From: JAWXBM01 sp964470455
GTDB lineage: Bacteria; Pseudomonadota; Gammaproteobacteria; Xanthomonadales; SZUA-36
Assembly (NCBI GenBank): GCA_964470455.1
Contig: CAYYCX010000079.1
Coordinates: forward strand, 1 to 20,214
DNA length: 20,214 nt
Direction: 5' to 3'
Position numbers and translations under genes: made by a program. Below are positions 8,125-15,240 of this stretch, in pieces; within the stretch, counting starts at the first letter, position 1, and each line of letters starts with the position of its first letter. The notes under the pieces are model-generated. The model did not search any database. It saw only the letters and a list, made by a program, of their open reading frames with translations, and was not told the origin of the DNA.

Positions 8125-9395
8125 CAGGGAGCCCGGCGGCGCCTTTCTTCCTCGAGATGATTCATCCACTGCCGTGCGGCATCCCGGGCTTTGGGGTACT
8201 TGGATGCCCTGCCCCAGTCGGCGCTGGCGGCATCATAGTTGCCCAGGTTGAATTCCGCCATGCCCCGCAACAGGTAGGCTTCGCCGGTCTTGCGTTCATC
8301 CAGGCCACCTTTGCTGATGGCCGCGGAAAGCGCTTCCCTGGCAGGTGGCCAGCGTTCCAGGTCAACCAGGATATAGCCCCGGCGCAGGTCGATTTCACCG
8401 GTACGGGCGGCGGTTCCGGCCTTTTCATAAGCGGCGAGGGCCTTTTCCATTTCCTCGGCGGCATACCAGGTATCGGCCACCAGCGCCCAATGACGGTCAT
8501 TGGATTCGACCACACCCGAGGTAATGCCTTTCTGCAGCACGTCAGCGGCCTTGTAGGGCACGTTGGCATTGGAATAGAGGCTGGACAGGAACATGATGTC
8601 CGTCTGCGTATCCAGCAGGTTCTTGCGGTATGCCAGCGCCAGCACCGACAGGGCCTTGTCATCCTGCTTCAGCTTGTAGTAGATCTGGGTCAGCTGGATC
8701 CAGTAGGTTTTCTTTTCGGGCCACCTGGAAATCAGGATTTCCAGGGTTTCCGCCGCCTGCGGGAACTGCTCCAGCTCGTAATGCGAAGCGAGCTTCAGCT
8801 GGTACCACTGCTCCTTGGGGTCCTTGTCCATGGAGATGGCGGTTTCAATGGCCTTCAGGGCTTCAGGAAAATCCTTTTTGTTGGCGTTGATGGAGGCTTT
8901 CAGGACATAGGCCGCCGAGGTAATTTTTTCCTGCGGAGCGGTACAGAACCAGAGATCGAGCCGGTTCAGGGCATCGTCATAGCGTTCCTTCATGTAATAC
9001 AGCTGGGCAATCTGGTACATCAGGGCGAAATGCGCCTGGTCGGGAAGCGCATTCAGCTCCACAGCCTTTTCAAAATACTGCAATGCCGGGTCGAAATTGT
9101 TGCGCGACCATTCCACCTGCGCCAGGGCCTGGTACAGGATGGCCTGCAGGTAGTCATCGCGGCCGGCCCGGTCCAGCAGCCTGCGCAGCTCGTTGTAGGC
9201 CTCGTTGTACTTTTCCTCGCCGACCAGCTCGTACACTTCGTTCAGCTGTTTGTAAGTGGCCTCGTCCAGCGCCTTGGCTCCAACCTCGCGTTTCTGGCCA
9301 CATTGCCCCTGGGCGCTGGCGTCAAAGCTGGCGAGGAGCAGTGCGCTGGCGACCACGGCCAGCAAGGAGCGGGAAAGTGCGGAAGAGTGAAGCAT
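8124..9395 (-). CDS. Periplasmic TPR-repeat protein of the TonB cluster
   Basis: A 423-residue secreted protein. It has a signal peptide (hydrophobic LLAVVASALLLASF, probable cleavage after ASA near residue 28) and the rest is helical, with repeated TPR-like pairs such as YLQAILYQALAQVEWSRNNF, ALMYQIAQLYYMKERYDDAL and AYLLRGMAEFNLGNYDAA. TPR proteins of this type commonly close the DUF3450-TtpC-ExbB-ExbD-TonB gene set in gammaproteobacteria; their exact role is not settled, but a periplasmic scaffold helping TonB is a fair guess. The ATG shares one base with the tonB TGA stop (TGATG), and its own stop does the same with xerD. The C-terminus is very basic (EEERRRRAP). Confidence 0.85.
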   Translation of the reverse strand: MLHSSALSRSLLAVVASALLLASFDASAQGQCGQKREVGAKALDEATYKQLNEVYELVGEEKYNEAYNELRRLLDRAGRDDYLQAILYQALAQVEWSRNNFDPALQYFEKAVELNALPDQAHFALMYQIAQLYYMKERYDDALNRLDLWFCTAPQEKITSAAYVLKASINANKKDFPEALKAIETAISMDKDPKEQWYQLKLASHYELEQFPQAAETLEILISRWPEKKTYWIQLTQIYYKLKQDDKALSVLALAYRKNLLDTQTDIMFLSSLYSNANVPYKAADVLQKGITSGVVESNDRHWALVADTWYAAEEMEKALAAYEKAGTAARTGEIDLRRGYILVDLERWPPAREALSAAISKGGLDERKTGEAYLLRGMAEFNLGNYDAASADWGRASKYPKARDAARQWMNHLEEERRRRAP

Positions 9396-10039
9396 CAGTA
9401 ACCCTCGGCTTCGTCCAGCGAGAAATCAATGATCTGGGTGGCGCGTCTTTCAACCGCAACGCCATCCACCACGCGGGGCTTGAACTTCCACTTCAGAATG
9501 GCACGTATGGCTTCACGGTTGAAGATGCGGGCGGGCTCGGCCTCAATCACCCGCGGATCCTTGACCGTTCCCACCTCGGTTATGGTGAACTCGACTTTTA
9601 CCCAGCCTTCAATACCGCTGATGGCTGCCTCGCGTGGGTACATGGGGCGGATGACCACCACCGGAATGATGTCGCCTTCAGCAGTCTTGTCGACCTGCTG
9701 GAAGTTGCCGATGAAAATGCCCTCGCCGCCGCTCAACGGCACGTCCAGGTTCGGCATGTCCAGTTTGGGCATGTTCTGCACCACCTGGTCCTGCTTGGCT
9801 ATCTGCATCTTGGGCGGAGGCGGCGGGTTCTTCGGCGGCGGCGGCTTCTTGGGAATCCGGCGGTTCTTGGTGGTGATGTCGTCGGGAATTTCCACCGGGC
9901 CGAAATGAATACCGGCTATGGCTTCCAGGTCCTCACGGCCACCCGAACCGGAAGACACCAGCATGTGCATGAACAGGAACAGGCCAAAAGTGACCCCTAT
10001 GGCCACCAGCGCGGAAACCAGGATTCTGAGTTTGCTCAT
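9395..10039 (-). CDS. tonB: TonB energy transducer (TonB2-like)
   Basis: Carries energy from the ExbB/ExbD proton channel to outer-membrane receptors. 214 residues, short like TonB2 proteins. One N-terminal membrane anchor spans residues 5-28, followed by a short proline-rich stretch (PKKPPPPKNPPPPPK, 63-77). The C-terminal TonB domain (about 122-214) shows PMYPREAAISGIEGWVKVEF and AILKWKFKPRVVDG. The proline-rich region is much shorter than in E. coli TonB1. The ATG follows the exbD stop by four bases, with GGAGAA inside the exbD end as ribosome binding site. It is part of the DUF3450-ttpC-exbB-exbD-tonB-TPR operon. Confidence 0.95.
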   Translation of the reverse strand: MSKLRILVSALVAIGVTFGLFLFMHMLVSSGSGGREDLEAIAGIHFGPVEIPDDITTKNRRIPKKPPPPKNPPPPPKMQIAKQDQVVQNMPKLDMPNLDVPLSGGEGIFIGNFQQVDKTAEGDIIPVVVIRPMYPREAAISGIEGWVKVEFTITEVGTVKDPRVIEAEPARIFNREAIRAILKWKFKPRVVDGVAVERRATQIIDFSLDEAEGY

Positions 10040-10043
10040 CGGA

Positions 10044-10448
10044 TCATTCTCCGGGAATCTCGGCGGAAATCGCTATGCCTTCCACTCCGGCCAGCTTCAC
10101 CTGGTCCATCACCTGGGTGACCGTCCCGATGCGGGAACCCTTGTCGGCGATGATCACCACGCTGCCTTCCGGGTTCTCCGCCTTGGCGCGCTCCACCTGC
10201 TGCCGGACTTCGCGCAACTCGATCTGTCGTTTCGCCATCCATATATCGTCATTGGGCCGTATGCCGATCAAAATGGTTCCATTGCGCAGGCTGACGGCCT
10301 GCGGAGCCTCGGGCTTGACGATAGTGGCACCCGTTTCCTTGGTGAAGGAGGTGGTGACGATGAAGAAAATGAGCATGATGAAAACGATATCCAACATCGG
10401 CGTGATGTTGATCTCGGCATCTTCAGTATGTGCATGCCTTCTGGCCAT
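10044..10448 (-). CDS. exbD: Biopolymer transport protein ExbD
   Basis: Proton-channel partner of ExbB in the TonB energiser. 134 residues with a short cytoplasmic N-terminus, one membrane helix (about 18-38) carrying the essential acidic residue Asp20 in ITPMLDIVFIML, and a periplasmic domain ending LAGVEGIAISAEIP. GGAG 8 bases before ATG 10448 gives a good start. Unlike its neighbours, it is separated from the preceding gene (exbB) by 208 bases that contain five successive hairpins, so its expression may be uncoupled from that of exbB. Confidence 0.95.
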   Translation of the reverse strand: MARRHAHTEDAEINITPMLDIVFIMLIFFIVTTSFTKETGATIVKPEAPQAVSLRNGTILIGIRPNDDIWMAKRQIELREVRQQVERAKAENPEGSVVIIADKGSRIGTVTQVMDQVKLAGVEGIAISAEIPGE

Positions 10449-10503
10449 GCAATGATCTCCGCAATCGCTGGCGCCGGGTTACCAGCACCGTGTATGTATT
10501 CGG

Positions 10504-10649
10504 GGAATTCCTGCATTCAGCAGGAATTCCTGCGACACAGGGATGTGTCGCCATTTTCAATGAATCGATTTCATTGAAAATGAAGGAATTTGAAAACCGC
10601 GCTTTTCAAATTCCGCACTCTGGGAAGTCCAGGATGGACTTATCCAGAG
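10504..10649 (-). repeat. Array of five back-to-back inverted repeats between exbB and exbD
   Basis: Five stem-loops are packed into 146 bases. In plus-strand coordinates: arms 10504-10514/10520-10530 (11 bp, loop 5); 10532-10539/10544-10551 (8 bp, loop 4); 10553-10564/10570-10581 (12 bp, loop 5); 10585-10596/10603-10614 (12 bp, loop 6); 10618-10623+10625-10630 with 10636-10641+10644-10649 (6+6 bp with a small internal loop, loop 5). The first four stems are perfect. Gaps between hairpins are only 1, 1, 3 and 3 bases. None is followed by a T-run on the minus strand, so they are not ordinary terminators. GGAATTCCTGC also occurs as a direct repeat at 10504 and 10523. The rest of the 208-bp gap (10449-10503 and 10650-10656) holds only the exbD ribosome binding site. 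Confidence 0.9.
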
Positions 10650-10656
10650 CAATTAA

Positions 10657-11181
10657 TCAATGCCGCTGCAGCAAATCTTCCAGGCGTTCAGCCTCGGTGC
10701 TGGCCTTGTGTTCCAGCCAGGTACCGAAATACACGCCGGACAGGGCTGCAACCATGCCCGCCATGGTGGGAACCGTGGCCATGGAAACGCCACCCGCCAT
10801 GGCCCGCGCATTGCCGCCGCCGCTGTACGTCATGACATCAAACACCGTGATCATTCCGGTCACCGTGCCAAGCAGGCCCAGCAGTGGACAGATGGCAATA
10901 AGTGCCTTAATGAAACCGATGTTCTGGTTCAGGGCGATGGACGCCTCTGATATCAGGCCATCGCGGACCTGGCGCGCATACCAGGAACTGGTGTCAGAGC
11001 GTGTTTCCCAGGTGTTGACGAAGCCTTTTCGCTTGTCGGGAAAAACCTTGTACAGGAACCAGACACGCTCAAGGATGAAAGTCCACATCAGGAACAACAC
11101 GAACATGATGGCCCAAAGCACATCGCCTCCCAGGGTCATGAAATCCCTGATGGAGGCTATGGCTTCATAAAACCAGATCAT
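10657..11181 (-). CDS. exbB: ExbB-type proton channel protein (TonB system)
   Basis: MotA/TolQ/ExbB family; forms the pentameric channel around ExbD that energises TonB. 174 residues with three membrane helices: about 20-44 (LWAIMFVLFLMWTFILERVW), 88-117 (IAICPLLGLLGTVTGMITVF) and 133-157 (MATVPTMAGMVAALSGVYFG). The LLGLLGTVxGM signature and the following MAGGVSMA are typical of the family. Its ATG overlaps the ttpC stop by four bases (ATGA). This is the second MotA/TolQ/ExbB protein of the operon; the first is the larger TtpC. Confidence 0.92.
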   Translation of the reverse strand: MIWFYEAIASIRDFMTLGGDVLWAIMFVLFLMWTFILERVWFLYKVFPDKRKGFVNTWETRSDTSSWYARQVRDGLISEASIALNQNIGFIKALIAICPLLGLLGTVTGMITVFDVMTYSGGGNARAMAGGVSMATVPTMAGMVAALSGVYFGTWLEHKASTEAERLEDLLQRH

Positions 11182-12524
11182 GCGCGGCGCTCTGCCAGCC
11201 TGGCAATAATGCCCGCAGCCTGCTCTTCCAGCGTCTGGATCAGGGCCTTTGCCTTGCCCTGCAGGAAGCTGTGGAACAGCGTCAGCGGAATGGCAACCAC
11301 CAGGCCCAGAACCGTGGTGACCAGTGCGGTGGAAATACCGCCTGCCATCATGCGTGGATCACCGGTGCCGAACAGGGTGATCATCTGGAAGGTGGCAATC
11401 ATGCCCACAACCGTACCCAACAGACCCAGCAAAGGGGCCACCACATACAGCACCTTGATGAAGGCCAGGCCGGTTTCGATCGGCGCGGTTTCACGCAGGA
11501 TGGCTTCATCCAGTTTCAGTTCCAGAGTCTCGATGTCGGCATCCGGATTATCCGTGTAAACCGCCAGCACGCGACCCAGCGGGTTCTTCTTGTCGGCGGT
11601 TTCACTCTTCATCTGGCGTGACATGCGGCCACCGGTACTGTACAGCGAGAAGGCTTTCCACAGGCACAGCAGCAGGCCGAATGCGCCGACGCCGATGATG
11701 ACCCAACCAACGATGCCGCCGTCTTCCTCGACGCGTTCCCAGGGGGTCTTGGTCTGCACCACGGCGCGCAGGATCTGGCCGCGGGTGAAGTCGATGGCCA
11801 TGTCATTGGAGCCTCCGGGAGGCGCATCCTGCAGGTCTTCCGCCATGCCGCGGAAACGCTCGGCCGGCTGGCGGGCCAGTTCGATCAGGTTCTCCCGGCT
11901 CTTGCTGGTGTCCCAATCCAGGAACTGGCCATCAGCAACCGCATTGAACACACCGACACGGACAATTTCCATGTCCTGCTTCTCGCCACTGGTGCGTTCC
12001 ACCGGAGCGGTAAACTTCACCACTTTGCCGGATTCGGCGATCTCCGTGACCATGGCCGACCACAGGCTGCGCAGTTCAGCCACGGTGGGCAATTCACGGC
12101 GGGCGGACAGATCGGAAAGGAATTTCGTGCGGCCGGGATACTGGGCGGTGACCATGGAATCATCCAGCGCCGCCTGCACGTCACCGGCAGACTGGCGCAC
12201 CACGCCAAACAGTTCACCCAGGTTGCCCATGCGCTCAGCCAGGGTGGTTTCCAGTTCCGCCAGGGAACGTTCATTGACATCGTACTCGTCACGCAGCTGG
12301 TCGCTGCGGGCATTTTCCGCCGCCAGCTCCTGGCGCGCGGCAGCCAGCAGGTCGCGTTGGCGGTTGCGGTCACGGACAAACTCGGCTTCACGCTGCTCAT
12401 TGATCTTGGCGTCTGACGAAGCCGCCTCGCGGACAATCCGGGCCAGTTCGTCGAGGGTCTGCGCGTAAGCCAGCGGCGCAAGCAGGATGGCACTGGCTGC
12501 AACAATCAGGCTGAACTTTTTCAT
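11178..12524 (-). CDS. ttpC: TtpC-like MotA/TolQ/ExbB protein with long periplasmic N-terminal domain
   Basis: A 448-residue member of the MotA/TolQ/ExbB family in the TtpC architecture described for Vibrio TonB2 systems, where it is needed for TonB2-dependent uptake. A signal peptide (MKKFSLIVAASAILLAPLAYA, about 21 residues) is followed by a charged coiled coil (about 25-100), a periplasmic domain to about 265, a membrane helix (about 270-292), and the two signature helices at 353-385 (VAPLLGLLGTVVGM) and 395-420 (MMAGGISTALVTTVLGL). GGAGG lies 7 bases before the ATG. The start overlaps the DUF3450 stop by four bases, and the stop overlaps exbB. Confidence 0.9.
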   Translation of the reverse strand: MKKFSLIVAASAILLAPLAYAQTLDELARIVREAASSDAKINEQREAEFVRDRNRQRDLLAAARQELAAENARSDQLRDEYDVNERSLAELETTLAERMGNLGELFGVVRQSAGDVQAALDDSMVTAQYPGRTKFLSDLSARRELPTVAELRSLWSAMVTEIAESGKVVKFTAPVERTSGEKQDMEIVRVGVFNAVADGQFLDWDTSKSRENLIELARQPAERFRGMAEDLQDAPPGGSNDMAIDFTRGQILRAVVQTKTPWERVEEDGGIVGWVIIGVGAFGLLLCLWKAFSLYSTGGRMSRQMKSETADKKNPLGRVLAVYTDNPDADIETLELKLDEAILRETAPIETGLAFIKVLYVVAPLLGLLGTVVGMIATFQMITLFGTGDPRMMAGGISTALVTTVLGLVVAIPLTLFHSFLQGKAKALIQTLEEQAAGIIARLAERRA

Positions 12525-13297
12525 TGTGCTGCCTCCGGCCCGGGAGTAGGCAGCATGACCAGGTCAGGCGCTTTCTCGTTCTTGGCGATGGCAATGCCGT
12601 TCTTGACTTCCAGCGTGTACTTGCTGGGCAGTTCTTCAAAAGCGCGCGTGCTGGGGTTGAACCAGCCGGTGCTTGACTGGTCGGAGGTCTGGTAAATCAA
12701 CAGCGTGCGGCCGACGCGCAGGAAATCAACCGTCTGACCCGTGGTTGGCAGTGTGTCGGAATAGGCTTCGGTGGTGCGACCAAATTCCAGCTCACTCTGG
12801 TAAGCCTCCATGACCCGGCGGTATTTTTCCGAGGCGGTGACTTCCGCCTGGTCCATCATGTTGGCCAGCCGCTCAACCCGAGCGCGGCGTTCCTCGATGC
12901 GAAACGGAATGTCGGCTTCGACAATCTGCCCCAGCGCTTCGATCATCTCCAGCATCAGGGGCACGACGCCACGGTTGGTAGCTTCGAGCCCGGCCAGCTG
13001 GTTGTTGATGGATTCAATCTCGCTGCGCTGGTCGCCGACCACCTTGGCCAGATTCTCGTTGTAAATCTTCAGGCCTTCCACTTCACGAACCACGGCCCGG
13101 TACTCGGCGAGCAGGTCCTGGGTTTGCTTGGCGAGTGTGCTCACCCTTTGTTGCGAAGACGCTGCATCCTTGTTGATCCTGGTTTCAGCCTGCACGGTTG
13201 AATCAAGGCTCTGGGCCATCGCGGCGTTCAGACACAGCAGCGCCGAAAGGGCGATAAGGCAGAACTTGGTAAGGCGGCTTAGCTGGTTTTTTAGCAT
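12521..13297 (-). CDS. DUF3450 family periplasmic coiled-coil protein of the TonB cluster
   Basis: A 258-residue secreted protein and first gene of the TonB operon. Signal peptide MLKNQLSRLTKFCLIALSA followed by LLCLNAAMA, probable cleavage before QS near residue 28. Residues 30-110 are a long coiled coil with KQTQDLLAEYRAVVREVEGL, then VPLMLEMIEALGQIV and IPFRIEERRARVERL. The C-terminal half has VDFLRVGRTLLIYQTSD, a pattern I recognise from DUF3450. The family travels with ttpC-exbB-exbD-tonB; its molecular function is not known. The start at 13297 is chosen because the signal peptide begins there; the frame continues upstream to 13426 without sensible sequence. Confidence 0.88.
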   Translation of the reverse strand: MLKNQLSRLTKFCLIALSALLCLNAAMAQSLDSTVQAETRINKDAASSQQRVSTLAKQTQDLLAEYRAVVREVEGLKIYNENLAKVVGDQRSEIESINNQLAGLEATNRGVVPLMLEMIEALGQIVEADIPFRIEERRARVERLANMMDQAEVTASEKYRRVMEAYQSELEFGRTTEAYSDTLPTTGQTVDFLRVGRTLLIYQTSDQSSTGWFNPSTRAFEELPSKYTLEVKNGIAIAKNEKAPDLVMLPTPGPEAAQ

Positions 13298-13606
13298 GAC
13301 CTGTTTCCAATTGGTTCTATAGTAGATTAGTCGAAACCGGGGCCCGGCAACGATTGAATCCGGGGCTCCCCGGATCACGGGGCGCACAGGATACCCGATG
13401 CTGCAAGTGCAATCCACCTGGAACAAACGCCCCGGACAGGCGGTTTGAAGCCCAGCGCAAGTCCCCTGTTATCACCGGTTTAGTGCCCATTTGATGTACC
13501 CGCAGTATAAGCATAGCAGAGCGGATTGACTACGAAAATGTAGGTAGTATCTGCCCTTTCAGCTTCCATCCTGCACGCATAAACGGAGTTGTGCAATTGT
13601 TGGATA
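13298..13606. other. Intergenic region between divergent TonB operon and RDD gene
   Basis: About 300 bases with no convincing gene. Minus strand: TACTAT (13324-13319) is a possible -10 for the TonB operon about 22 bases before the DUF3450 ATG, but its -35 is poor. Plus strand: TTGACT (13526-13531) and TATCTG (13548-13553), spaced 16 bases, are a weak promoter candidate for the RDD gene. An 18-base inverted repeat (13358-13375) lies between them. Confidence 0.45.
13358..13375. repeat. Perfect 18-base inverted repeat in the divergent intergenic region
   Basis: Arms ATCCGGGG (13358-13365) and CCCCGGAT (13368-13375) separated by CT. It has no T-run on either strand. It could be an operator for a dimeric regulator or a chance GC palindrome; it sits about 60 bases upstream of the DUF3450 start. 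Confidence 0.5.
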
Positions 13607-14197
13607 ATGAATCGCATCGACTACTGCAAAGCAACCGGGATGGCCCGTATGCGAACAAATGGAAACAAGTCCGGGCACCAGACTGATGAGGCCCCGCCCG
13701 GCCGCCAGGCTGGTGTTCGGCCCTGTGGCCTGCTGCGCCTGCTGATGGTGATGATTTACGATGCCATCGTGGTTGTGGCCATACTCATGATTGCCGGAGC
13801 CATTGCGCTGGAGTTGCCTTTCGAACACCAGACGGCCGGCAAAGACCCGGCATACACCCTGTATTTGCTGTTCGCCTGGTTTCTCTACCTGGCGTGGTGC
13901 TGGCGTCACGGTGGCATGACTCTGGGCATGCGGGCATGGCGAGTCCGGCTTCTCAACAGCCGGGACGGCGGTTCGAAACCCGTACCCGCCTGGTGGCAAT
14001 GCGGCTTGCGCTTCCTGGGAGCCTGGCTTTCCGCCATTCCCGCCGGGCTCGGTTACCTGTGGATGCTGATTGACCGGGAAAAACGCAGCTGGCACGACCG
14101 CCTGAGCCAGACCCATCTGGTGCATTGCGGAAAGACAGCTGCGCTGCCGCCTTCAGACCGTGCGCCTGAGAAAATGGATCGCGGCCAGGCCGAGTAA
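13607..14197 (+). CDS. RDD family inner-membrane protein
   Basis: About 196 residues, function unknown; RDD proteins are small integral membrane proteins, a few of which act in ion transport. Three hydrophobic stretches are visible: LLMVMIYDAIVVVAILMIAG, YTLYLLFAWFLYLAWCW, and GAWLSAIPAGLGYLWMLI. Family features include the GGMTLGMRAWRVRLL turn after helix two and DREKRSWHDRLSQTHLV at the end. The start is uncertain: TTG 13589, ATG 13607, 13640 and 13649 are all in frame and none has an ideal ribosome binding site. The 3' end overlaps the convergent lptG by 45 bases. RDD genes near lptFG are seen in other gammaproteobacteria. Confidence 0.8.
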   Translation: MNRIDYCKATGMARMRTNGNKSGHQTDEAPPGRQAGVRPCGLLRLLMVMIYDAIVVVAILMIAGAIALELPFEHQTAGKDPAYTLYLLFAWFLYLAWCWRHGGMTLGMRAWRVRLLNSRDGGSKPVPAWWQCGLRFLGAWLSAIPAGLGYLWMLIDREKRSWHDRLSQTHLVHCGKTAALPPSDRAPEKMDRGQAE

Positions 14198-15238
14198 CAA
14201 CGGCGGAAGGCTGTGGCTGAAGGCCGCCGGCAGGTGGTAGACGTCGCCAAAATTCTGCGCCATGCGCGTCACAATCATGAACACGCCACCCAGCACCATG
14301 CCCAGAAACATGCGCACACCCATGTTCTGGCTACGGGCCTGGCCAAACACGAACGGCATTCCTGCCAGCACCAGCGCAATCACCCCAAACGGAAACACCA
14401 TTTTCTCCCACAACGCCGACTGGTAGACGGAGTCATCCAGGCCGTTGGTTTTGAGATAGTGCAGGTAATCCAGCAAGGATCTCACTGACAGCCGCTTCGG
14501 CCGGGTTACAACCGAATCAAGCAGTTCGGGACGCACTTCGGTGGACCAGGGCAGGCTGGCATACTGCTTGCCCACGGCTCCCGTATCGTCAAATGCAACT
14601 TCAAACACCTGCTCAAGTTGCCAGGCTCCCGCCTGGTGCGCGGCGCTTTCGGCCCGGGTGATCTTGTAAAGGTTTTCATCCCGGGAAAAGTGATAAATGA
14701 CGATATCCTTGAATTCCAGCGACTGCTGTCCACGGTCCGCTGACAATATCGGCGCCTGGATATTCACGATGTCATTGCCATCGCGCATCCAGACACCCGT
14801 GGTTCCGCCGATGATGGCCTGGCCCACCATCTCACTCAGGCGAAATGCACGGGCCTGCTGTTCCGCCGACGGCGCCAGCCACTCGCCCATCAACATCACC
14901 GGCGCCGTGAGTAACAGCGTGCCTCCCAATGCCGCGGATGCCAGACGCAACCGTGACACACCCGAGGTACGGAAGGCCACCAGTTCGTTGGTTGCCGCCA
15001 GCCCGCCGACACCGATCATGGTGCCCAACAGGGCCGAAACCGGAAATATCTGGTATGCCATGCGCGGCATGGTCAGGAGCGCCACCCAGACAGCGTCCAG
15101 GCTGGTGTACTCTGCCTGCGTGGAGCGCAATTCACTCAACAGCGTAAACAGGACAAACAACAGTGTCAGCCCCACCCACACCGCCAGGGTGCCTGTGATG
15201 GCAGCCCGGCCGATATAGCGATCCACGAGCATCACCAT
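14153..15238 (-). CDS. lptG: LPS export ABC transporter permease LptG
   Basis: With LptF and the LptB ATPase dimer it extracts LPS from the inner membrane and passes it to LptC/LptA. 361 residues. The N-terminal helix pair (VDRYIGRAAITGTLAVWVGL and AYQIFPVSALLGTMIGVGGL), followed by NELVAFRTSGVS, is characteristic of the YjgP/YjgQ family coupling region. A large periplasmic beta-jellyroll (about 120-265) and C-terminal helices with PFGVIALVLAGMPFVFG follow. The start is ATG 15238, two bases after the lptF TGA, with GGGGAGCGG ahead of it; an in-frame start at 15319 would lie inside lptF and is not needed. Its 3' end overlaps the RDD gene. Confidence 0.95.
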   Translation of the reverse strand: MVMLVDRYIGRAAITGTLAVWVGLTLLFVLFTLLSELRSTQAEYTSLDAVWVALLTMPRMAYQIFPVSALLGTMIGVGGLAATNELVAFRTSGVSRLRLASAALGGTLLLTAPVMLMGEWLAPSAEQQARAFRLSEMVGQAIIGGTTGVWMRDGNDIVNIQAPILSADRGQQSLEFKDIVIYHFSRDENLYKITRAESAAHQAGAWQLEQVFEVAFDDTGAVGKQYASLPWSTEVRPELLDSVVTRPKRLSVRSLLDYLHYLKTNGLDDSVYQSALWEKMVFPFGVIALVLAGMPFVFGQARSQNMGVRMFLGMVLGGVFMIVTRMAQNFGDVYHLPAAFSHSLPPLLLGLAAIHFLRRTV

Positions 15239-15240
15239 GC

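Noticed and set aside
10504..10649. Hairpin array read as a CRISPR array or a set of terminators
   Set aside because: The palindromes are all different with no constant repeat or spacers, and none is followed by a T-run.
13603..13621. Fur-box-like sequence beginning GATAATGA near the RDD start
   Set aside because: Only about 12 of 19 positions match the Fur consensus, the second half is poor, and it is some 300 bases from the TonB operon start and at the beginning of the RDD gene.
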